This document shows positions 50,589 through 57,500 of a stretch of 57,500 nucleotides of DNA, in pieces. Position numbers and translations under genes: made by a program. This DNA is from Pseudomonadota bacterium (GTDB lineage: Bacteria > Pseudomonadota > Gammaproteobacteria > Burkholderiales > Burkholderiaceae_D). The stretch is taken from NCBI GenBank assembly GCA_021821365.1, contig JAKACN010000002.1, forward strand, positions 1 through 57,500, read 5' to 3'. Under the pieces are notes generated by a model. It was not told the DNA's origin, made no database searches, and saw only the letters and a list, made by a program, of their open reading frames with translations. Positions within the stretch are counted from its first letter, which is position 1. Each line of letters starts with the position of its first letter.

Positions 50589-51293
50589 ATGATCGTCAGA
50601 CCATTCGTCTTCGATAGCAAGGAGCACGCGTCACGCACGTCGCATGCCGCGCACATCGGCACCTTCGGCATCGCCCTCGGCCTGCATGTCGCGCTTGCGG
50701 CATGGGTGTCGCAGGCAAGATTCGACACACCGTCCAGGCCAGTTCCGGTCCGGATGGAAGTGCGCACCATCGCGATGTCCATGCAACGGCAGGAAGTTTC
50801 GGTGCCCGTCGCGCAGCAGCCGAAGCCGCTTCCGCAAGCGGCGCGACCCGATGCTCGCCCCATCGTCCGGCACATTCCGACGCCCCCGCAAACCGCGCCG
50901 GCGGCAGCACCTAAAGCCGAATCCGCGCCGGCAAGCCTCACTACCGCCCCACAGGCATCGCCTGCCAGGGAAGAGGCCGTCCCCGCTCCGGTTGTTGCGC
51001 CTGCTCCAGTGACCGCTGCGCGTTTCGATGCCGACTACCTGCAAAATCCGCCCCCGGCATTTCCCATGCTGTCCCGCAAATTGCATGAAGAAGGAAAGGT
51101 GTTGCTGCTGGTGCAGGTGTCCGCCCGCGGCGAAGCTGGCGCGATCCAGATCAAGCAGAGCAGCGGCTATCCACGCCTCGACGACGCCGCCATCAGTGCG
51201 GTCCGCACATGGCGATTCATCCCTGCGCGCCGGGGTACGGAGCCCGTCGCCAGCAGCGTCGTCGTGCCGCTGGTCTTCCGCCTCGACAGCTAA
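50589..51293 (+). CDS. TonB family energy transducer
   Basis: One N-terminal TM, Pro/Ala-rich spacer, C-terminal PPPAFPMLSRKLHEEGKVLLLVQVSARGEAGAIQIKQSSGYPRLDDAAISAVRTWRFIPARRG. Confidence 0.93.
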   Translation: MIVRPFVFDSKEHASRTSHAAHIGTFGIALGLHVALAAWVSQARFDTPSRPVPVRMEVRTIAMSMQRQEVSVPVAQQPKPLPQAARPDARPIVRHIPTPPQTAPAAAPKAESAPASLTTAPQASPAREEAVPAPVVAPAPVTAARFDADYLQNPPPAFPMLSRKLHEEGKVLLLVQVSARGEAGAIQIKQSSGYPRLDDAAISAVRTWRFIPARRGTEPVASSVVVPLVFRLDS

Positions 51294-51327
51294 CCGCATT
51301 CAACGAATTCAAACCAGGAAATACAAA

Positions 51328-53454
51328 ATGAAAGCCACCTATCCACCTCTCCATCTCGCCCTGATGGCCGCCTTGGCGGGATCGGGCAACACTGCCGTCG
51401 CGGCAAGCGAAGCGCCGGTGCTCGACGAAGTCGTCGTCAGCGGATCGCGCGCGGCGACGAAACTGAACGACACGCCGCAAGCCATCGGCGTCGTGAAAGA
51501 AGAAGCCCTGAAACGCGACAAGCCCAAGACCATGGGCGAGGTCATCAATCGCATTCCGGGCGTCTACTGGAACGACCTGGGCAATGAACAGCACAGCATG
51601 GGCATTCGCCAGCCGATCAGCACCAACGCGGTGTACCAGTACCTCGAAGACGGCATCCCGATTCGTCCGCTGGGCGTGTTCAACCACAATTCACTCAACG
51701 AAATGAATCTTGCCGGCACCGACAGCGTGGAGGTGGTGAAGGGGCCGGCCTCCTCGCTGTACGGCAGCAATGCGGTCGGCGGCGCCGTCAATTTCCTGAC
51801 CGCCGCACCGTCGCCCACGCCGACTGCCAGCGTGGGCGTGCGCCACGACGACACCGCCGGCTTCACGCGGTATGACACGTCCGCCAGCAACACCTGGGGG
51901 CCGCTCGGCCTGCGCTTCTCGCATTACAGCTCGCGCCGCACGCGCGACAACTGGCAGGAGTACAGCAATGGCAGCAAGGATTCCTTCTCGCTGCGCGGCG
52001 ACTATGCCTTGAGCGTTTCGTCGCAACTGCGCGCCACGCTGGTGCACACCGACCTCGACTCGGCCATGACCGGCAGCCTGTTCGAGAACGATTACCGCGC
52101 CAATCCCGGCAAGAGCCTCAACACCTTCACCTATCGCAAGGACAAGACCACGCGCGCCAACCTGGCGTGGGAAGGAGAGACGACGCACAACGGACTGACC
52201 ACCGTCACGCTGTTCAGCCGCAGGAACGACCATGGGCAGATCCCGAGCTATACGATCGGCAGCTGCGTGGGCAGCACCTGCAAGGGCACGATCAACAACA
52301 ATCATGTCGATTCGCTCGGGCTCGATGTGAAGCACCAGCAGGAATTCGACTGGCTGGCATCGCGCCTCATCGCCGGCGTGTACATCGACCGGAGCGACAA
52401 TCCCTATGTCAGCGACAATCTGAACATCACGCGCGATCCGGTGAGCGGACGATATGTCAGCTACACGCTCTCCAGCGCGACCGACCCAAAGGGCGTGCGC
52501 GACTTCCAGGCCGACATCGACAACGTGGCGGCCTTCGCACAATGGGAGCTGTCGCCGTTGGCACGGACGCGCGTCGTCGCGGGCGGGCGCATCGATACCA
52601 TCCGCTACGACTACCACAACAAGCTTTCGCCGGCAGGCAGCGTCAATTTCGGCGCACCGGACGAAGCGCGCAGTTTTTCCCACTTTAGTCCGAAGATCGG
52701 CGCCACCTATGCGCTCAGCAAGGACGCCAGCGTCTATAGCAACATCAGCGAAGGCTTCACGCCGCCGGAGGTGCTGCAGTTATATGGCAAGACCGGCATT
52801 CCCAACCTGAAGCCGTCCACCTACGACAACTACGAGCTCGGCCTGCGCATGGCCTTCCTGAACGGCGCGCTCAAGCTCGATTCGGCGCTGTACCGCCTCG
52901 ACGGGCGCGACACGCTGGTGAACTACACCGTCTCTCCCGGCAACACCGAATACCGCAACGCCGGCAGCACGCGCAGCCAGGGCCTGGAACTTGGCCTCAC
53001 TTATGACGCCGGCGCAGTCGATGCGCGTTTCGGCACCACGATCGCCTCGCATCGCTTCCGCAGGTATCAGGTCTCCGGCACGCTGGATTACAGCGGCAAG
53101 GACATGCCGCAGGCGCCGCGCGACATCACGACTGCCGAGCTCGGCTACAAGCCGATGGCCGGCGCGCGCATTGCGCTGGAGCTGGTGCACCAGGGCGAGT
53201 ACTGGATGGACAACGCCAACACCGTGAGGTATCCGGGCCACACGCTGCTCAATCTGCGCGGCCGCTACCAGTTCGCGAAGGGATGGGAGGCCTGGCTGCA
53301 GGCGCGCAACCTGGCCGACAGGCGTTATGCGGACTCCGCGTCGAGTTCCTACTCGGGCGTCGGCGCCTATTCGCCGAACACGCAAAACCAGTACACGCCC
53401 GGCGCGCCGCGCAGCGTGATGATCGGCCTGGCCTACACCTACGGCGCCCCATAA
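51328..53454 (+). CDS. TonB-dependent outer-membrane receptor
   Basis: TonB-box region LDEVVVSGSR; plug GEVINRIPGVYWNDLGNEQHSMGIRQP; VEVVKGPASSLYGSNAVGGAVNFLT; beta-barrel C-terminus. Confidence 0.96.
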   Translation: MKATYPPLHLALMAALAGSGNTAVAASEAPVLDEVVVSGSRAATKLNDTPQAIGVVKEEALKRDKPKTMGEVINRIPGVYWNDLGNEQHSMGIRQPISTNAVYQYLEDGIPIRPLGVFNHNSLNEMNLAGTDSVEVVKGPASSLYGSNAVGGAVNFLTAAPSPTPTASVGVRHDDTAGFTRYDTSASNTWGPLGLRFSHYSSRRTRDNWQEYSNGSKDSFSLRGDYALSVSSQLRATLVHTDLDSAMTGSLFENDYRANPGKSLNTFTYRKDKTTRANLAWEGETTHNGLTTVTLFSRRNDHGQIPSYTIGSCVGSTCKGTINNNHVDSLGLDVKHQQEFDWLASRLIAGVYIDRSDNPYVSDNLNITRDPVSGRYVSYTLSSATDPKGVRDFQADIDNVAAFAQWELSPLARTRVVAGGRIDTIRYDYHNKLSPAGSVNFGAPDEARSFSHFSPKIGATYALSKDASVYSNISEGFTPPEVLQLYGKTGIPNLKPSTYDNYELGLRMAFLNGALKLDSALYRLDGRDTLVNYTVSPGNTEYRNAGSTRSQGLELGLTYDAGAVDARFGTTIASHRFRRYQVSGTLDYSGKDMPQAPRDITTAELGYKPMAGARIALELVHQGEYWMDNANTVRYPGHTLLNLRGRYQFAKGWEAWLQARNLADRRYADSASSSYSGVGAYSPNTQNQYTPGAPRSVMIGLAYTYGAP

Positions 53455-53478
53455 CGTCACCAGGAAAGGAGTTGCATC

Positions 53479-54216
53479 GTGAATGAAAAACTCGGAATCG
53501 CCCACTTCTGGGCACAAGGCGATGCCATATCGCACGGCGTCGCCCTCGCGCTGCTGCTGATGTCCGTCGTCAGCTGGACCATCATCATCGGCAAGGTCGT
53601 CGCGCAGCTGCGCGCCCGCGCATCGATCATGGCTGCCATGCAGTCGTTCTGGAATGCGTCCTCGCGCACGCAGGCATTGGAGACGATGCGCAAGGACGAC
53701 AGGACCGGCGTCTTCGCGATGGTCGCAACGGATGCGGTGCTGGCTGCACAGGCATGGGAAGAGAGGGCGGAAAACGGGATCAATACCGGCGGCGTGGATG
53801 CCGGCGAGTTCATCGGGCGCACGCTACAGCAATCGACGCTGCTCGCGCAGGCGCGCGTCGAACGCGGCCTGACCTTCCTCGCCTCGGTGGGATCGACCGC
53901 GCCCTTCGTCGGCCTGTTCGGTACGGTGTGGGGCATCTACCACGCGCTGGTCGGGCTGTCCGGCGCCACGCAGGTGGTGCTGGACAAGGTGGCCGGTCCG
54001 GTGGGCGAGGCGCTGATCATGACGGCGGCGGGCCTGTTCGTCGCGATTCCGGCCGTGCTCGCCTATAACGCGTTCACCCGCGCCAATCGCCTGGTGCTGG
54101 CGCAGCTCGACGGCTTCGCGCACAGCCTGCATGCCTGGCTGGTGGCCGGCGTGCGGCTCGACGGGCAGGCGCGTGCCGCCACAGTGACGGCATTGCACGC
54201 GGCGCAAGCGCATTGA
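53479..54216 (+). CDS. exbB: MotA/TolQ/ExbB proton channel family protein
   Basis: LTFLASVGSTAPFVGLFGTVWGIYHALVGLS; VGEALIMTAAGLFVAIPAVLAYN. Confidence 0.95.
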   Translation: MNEKLGIAHFWAQGDAISHGVALALLLMSVVSWTIIIGKVVAQLRARASIMAAMQSFWNASSRTQALETMRKDDRTGVFAMVATDAVLAAQAWEERAENGINTGGVDAGEFIGRTLQQSTLLAQARVERGLTFLASVGSTAPFVGLFGTVWGIYHALVGLSGATQVVLDKVAGPVGEALIMTAAGLFVAIPAVLAYNAFTRANRLVLAQLDGFAHSLHAWLVAGVRLDGQARAATVTALHAAQAH

Positions 54217-54225
54217 GGAGCGGCC

Positions 54226-54654
54226 ATGGCATTCAACAACAAACCCAACAGCGGCGGCATGGCGCAGCCGATGGCGGAAATCAACACCACGCCACTGGTG
54301 GATGTGATGCTGGTGCTGCTGGTGATTTTCATCATCACCGCGCCGCTCTTCAACCAGGCGATTCCGATCGATCTTCCGCGCGTCGATGCCGGTCGCGTCG
54401 ACGACAAGCCGCGCATGGTGCAGGTGGCGCTCGATGCCGAAGGCAAGATCTTCGTCGACGGCAAGGAGGTGCCTTTCACCGCGCTGGATGAGCGGCTGCA
54501 TGCGATGGCGGGAACGCCCGCGCTGGAGATGCACCTGCGTGCCGACCGTGGCACGCGCTACGATCGGGTCGCCGCCATCATGGCCGCGGCGCAAAAGAAC
54601 GGCATCAGCAGGATTGCTTTCGTGACGGAGGGAGAAGACCATGCGCATCAATAA
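54226..54654 (+). CDS. exbD: ExbD/TolR biopolymer transport protein
   Basis: MAEINTTPLVDVMLVLLVIFIITAPLFNQAIPIDLPRVDA. Confidence 0.95.
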   Translation: MAFNNKPNSGGMAQPMAEINTTPLVDVMLVLLVIFIITAPLFNQAIPIDLPRVDAGRVDDKPRMVQVALDAEGKIFVDGKEVPFTALDERLHAMAGTPALEMHLRADRGTRYDRVAAIMAAAQKNGISRIAFVTEGEDHAHQ

Positions 54655-55867
54655 TAGCGTCAACTGCGGCGTCACGGCGTTCTGCATGCTGGCGGCCAGT
54701 GGAGCGGCTTTCGATGCCCACGCGCAGGCCGGGCACATGCATCACAACATGGCCGCCGGCAAACGGATCGAACTGGGCACCACGGTCGCCGCAGATGCGA
54801 GCGGGCGCCTGTGGGCAGCCGGCAAGGAAGCCGACGGCGATGGGCAGTACGTGATACTGCAGTCATCGGACGACGGCGGCAAGACATGGTCTTCTCCGCA
54901 TCGCATCCAGCAGCAGCCGGAACCGGTCGCGGCCGATGGAGAAAACCGGCCGAAGCTGGCGTTCGGCACGCAGGGCGAGCTCTACATCTCGTACACGAAA
55001 CCGCTGGCGAAGCCATACACCGGCGAGATCCGCTTCGTGCGCTCGCTCGACGGCGGGAAAACCTTCCTGCCGCCGGTGACCGTGCACGCCAACCGCGACG
55101 AGATCACGCATCGCTTCGACTCGATGGTTGTCGATCGCAGCGGACGCATCTACATCGCCTGGATCGACAAACGCGACGGCATCGCGGCGGCGGCACGCAA
55201 GGAGAAGTATGCCGGCGCCGCGCTGTACTACGCGGTGTCGGAAGACCATGGCGCGAGTTTCCGGGGCGACTACAAGATTGCCGACCATTCCTGCGAATGC
55301 TGCCGCATTGCGCTCGCGCTCAACCCGGACGGCAATCCCGTCGCCATGTGGCGCCATGTCTTCGCGCCCAATATACGCGACCATGCGATGGCAGAGCTGC
55401 GGCCCGACGGCAAGGCCGGAGCGTTGACGCGCGCAAGCTTCGACAACTGGCGCATCGACGCCTGCCCGCACCATGGACCGTCGCTCGCCTTCGACAGCGA
55501 TGGCACGCGCCACCAGGTGTGGTTCAGCATGAAGAATGGCGACGGCGGCATTTTTTATGCGAAGGCGGCTCCCGACGGAAAACCGGGCACGCCGATACGA
55601 CTCGGCGCCGCCAATGCGGAACATGCGGATGTGGCCGTGGATGGCAAGCACGTCGTGCTCGCATGGAAGCAGTTCGACGGAACGTCGACAGCGATCTTCG
55701 GCAAGGTATCGATCGATGGCGGCACGACCTGGAAGGAAACTGAATTCGCGCGCACCGCGGGCGCGTCGGACCAGCCGCGCCTGCTGAAAACGCCCTCTGG
55801 GATCGTGCTCGCGTGGCGCACGCAGGCGGAAGGCATCCGCATCGTGCCGGCGGGCGGAGGGAAATGA
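54641..55867 (+). CDS. Secreted Asp-box (sialidase-like) beta-propeller protein with CECC motif
   Basis: Signal peptide; Asp boxes SSDDGGKTW, SLDGGKTF, SEDHGASF, SIDGGTTW; motif HSCECCRIAL; start overlaps exbD. Confidence 0.85.
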   Translation: MRINNSVNCGVTAFCMLAASGAAFDAHAQAGHMHHNMAAGKRIELGTTVAADASGRLWAAGKEADGDGQYVILQSSDDGGKTWSSPHRIQQQPEPVAADGENRPKLAFGTQGELYISYTKPLAKPYTGEIRFVRSLDGGKTFLPPVTVHANRDEITHRFDSMVVDRSGRIYIAWIDKRDGIAAAARKEKYAGAALYYAVSEDHGASFRGDYKIADHSCECCRIALALNPDGNPVAMWRHVFAPNIRDHAMAELRPDGKAGALTRASFDNWRIDACPHHGPSLAFDSDGTRHQVWFSMKNGDGGIFYAKAAPDGKPGTPIRLGAANAEHADVAVDGKHVVLAWKQFDGTSTAIFGKVSIDGGTTWKETEFARTAGASDQPRLLKTPSGIVLAWRTQAEGIRIVPAGGGK

Positions 55868-56352
55868 TCATGCGTCGGTTGATCGCATCGCTGCTGGCAG
55901 CGCTAGCCATCCTTGTTCCCGCTGCGGCGCGCGCAGGCCAGGTACTGCAGGCGTTCGAGCCGGACAGCCTGGCGCGCATTGTCGCCACGCAGAAGGGCAA
56001 GCCGTTCGTCCTGATCGTGTGGTCGCTCGACTGCGTGTACTGCCAGGCCAGCCTGAAAACACTGGCGCAGGAGAAGCGCAGGCACAAGGAATTGACCGTG
56101 GTAACGATTTCCACCGACGCGGTGGATGATCCGGATGCCGTGGCGCTCATGCAAACGCGGCTGGGAGCGCTCGGCATGATGCGCCATGCCTGGGCCTTCG
56201 GCATGGCGCCGCCGGAACAGCTGCGCTATGCCATCGATCCCGCATGGCACGGCGAGAAGCCGCGCAGCTACTGGTTCGACGCGCGCGGCGGAAAGACGGG
56301 CTATTCGGGCGTGATCACGGCGGCGATGATCGAACGGTTCTCGCCCCGTTGA
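55864..56352 (+). CDS. Thioredoxin-fold (TlpA-like) secreted protein
   Basis: ATGATCATG start overlapping the upstream stop (second ATG 55870); signal peptide MRRLIASLLAALAILVPAAARA; KPFVLIVWSLDCVYCQASLKTLAQEKRRHKELTVVTIS. Confidence 0.83.
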   Translation: MIMRRLIASLLAALAILVPAAARAGQVLQAFEPDSLARIVATQKGKPFVLIVWSLDCVYCQASLKTLAQEKRRHKELTVVTISTDAVDDPDAVALMQTRLGALGMMRHAWAFGMAPPEQLRYAIDPAWHGEKPRSYWFDARGGKTGYSGVITAAMIERFSPR

Positions 56353-56362
56353 TGGCACGCCT

Positions 56363-56881
56363 TCACCGTTGCGCCTCCAGCAGTTGCTTCAGGTTGCCGA
56401 GGCCGGCTGCGAAAATGCCGCTGATCGTCTTTCTTGCCGCTTCATCGTCCATCGCGGCACCTTCCTTGCGGCGGAAACGCGCCTGCCATGTCACCACGGA
56501 TCCGCTGCCCTCGCCGGGCACGACGGCAAGCGACGCTTCATAGTCGGTGACAGGCAGGGGAGAATCGAGCATGACGTAGTGCTGGGCCATGTGCGCATCG
56601 TCTTGTTCGCGCAGCTGCTCCGTCATCTTCGCGCCGTCCTTGAGCGTGAGCAGGCGGACTGCCTGGCTTTCGTTGTGGCGGCCTGCGGTCAGCTGCGTCG
56701 CGGCCACTGCCGGATGCCAGGCCATGTTGTCGAAATTCTTCACGGCTTTCCAGGCCGTTTCCGGCGCGACGCCGACGGCGATGCTTTCCCGGACATCGAG
56801 CAGCGAAGCCGATGCCGCAACGCCGTGGGCGAGCACACCCAGGCCAAGCGCGGTGAATTGCCATAGTGCGCGAAACTTCAT
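56363..56881 (-). CDS. Secreted SRPBCC (polyketide cyclase-like) family protein
   Basis: LLDVRESIAVGVAPETAWKAVKNFDNMAWHPAVAATQLTAGRHNESQAVRLLTLKDGAKMTEQL. Confidence 0.87.
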   Translation of the reverse strand: MKFRALWQFTALGLGVLAHGVAASASLLDVRESIAVGVAPETAWKAVKNFDNMAWHPAVAATQLTAGRHNESQAVRLLTLKDGAKMTEQLREQDDAHMAQHYVMLDSPLPVTDYEASLAVVPGEGSGSVVTWQARFRRKEGAAMDDEAARKTISGIFAAGLGNLKQLLEAQR

Positions 56882-56919
56882 GAACACGTCCTTTCTCTGG
56901 ATATCGAGGGCGCTTTCGG

Positions 56920-57373
56920 TCACGGCGAAAGCGTACCCGGAATCGTGGCAGAGACGGGGCGCGGCGTATTGTAAAAATGCGTCTTCAGGCGTGCCTGGCT
57001 GAGATACGCCAGCGGGGAGAGCGATGTGAGGGACTGGAATTCGCGGACGAAATGCGACTGGTCGTAGTAGCCGTGCGCGAGGGCGGCATCCGCGCAGGAC
57101 GCGGACGACTCGAGCAGAAGCGTCCGCGCGGTTTTCTGGAAACGGCCCAGACGCCGCGCTTCCACCGGTGTCAGCCCTGTGGACTGCAGGAAGCGCCGCT
57201 CGAGCTGCCGCTTGCCGAGCTGGAGACGCGCGGCCAACTGCTCGATCGAGAGCGTGTCGCAATGGCGATAGAGCGCTGTCGCCGCGGCACCGACGATCAT
57301 GTCGGATATCCTGTTTTCCAGTTGCACGAGCAGGAAGGATTGCAGCAGCGCGACGCGCTCGTCATTGGAGCGC
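56920..57373 (-). pseudogene. AraC-family regulator, C-terminal part only; 5' region apparently displaced by an IS element
   Basis: HTH LSIEQLAARLQLGKRQLERRFLQSTGLTPVEARRLGRFQKTARTLL...GYYDQSHFVREFQSLTSLSPLAYL; upstream sequence switches to transposase coding in another frame. Confidence 0.75.
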
Positions 57374-57500
57374 TGAGGTTCCCTCTGTTTTTCGTCTTCC
57401 AGCAGGTGTCCTTTATGCAGCCAGTCTTTCCTGACTCTGCTCACTGATCCAGCGGTCCAGATACTGGATTGGTGATCGATAACCGAGGGTTGAATGTTGC
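57374..57500 (-). mobile_element. Right end of an IS3-family insertion sequence (transposase C-terminus, stop at 57413)
   Basis: Minus strand 57500->57413 reads ..QHSTLGYRSPIQYLDRWISEQSQERLAA*, characteristic IS3-family OrfB C-terminus; putative IS terminus 5'-TGAGGTTCCCTCTG at 57374. Confidence 0.82.

Noticed and set aside
1-57500. CRISPR array, tRNA/rRNA genes, prophage or defence system
   Set aside because: I saw no regularly spaced repeats, no cloverleaf/CCA-type genes, and no cas, restriction, toxin-antitoxin or phage structural proteins in the ORF translations

Overview
This is a GC-rich chromosomal window, probably from a betaproteobacterium (Burkholderiales/Oxalobacteraceae-like by gene content; this is an inference). 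It is densely coding, and I saw no rRNA, tRNA or CRISPR array. The centre (about 18.7-40.8 kb) is a large alpha-glucan/trehalose island. Seven minus-strand genes, glgE - treS/mak fusion - glgB - glgX - treZ - malQ - treY, are joined by stop/start overlaps or a 2-nt gap. They are flanked by a divergent GH13 gene and a second glgX. A GT4 glycosyltransferase plus amylo-alpha-1,6-glucosidase pair lies upstream (9.9-13.2 kb). Other recognisable genes: a two-component system with a His-rich sensor, MFS transporter, 2-hydroxyacid dehydrogenase, GTP-type PEPCK, DUF1631 protein, flavin reductase, a lipoprotein with duplicated Cys-rich repeats, Crp/Fnr regulator with a divergent DUF4395 gene, acyltransferase, PNPOx-like protein, GST with LysR, HD-GYP protein, NnrU, and LldR/LldP with UspA. 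The most interesting accessory unit is at 49.9-56.35 kb: DUF2946 - TonB - TonB-dependent receptor - ExbB - ExbD - Asp-box beta-propeller with a CECC motif - thioredoxin-like protein. I read it as a candidate copper-responsive metal uptake operon. At the right edge I can read the C-terminus of an IS3-family transposase, which appears to truncate an AraC-family regulator.
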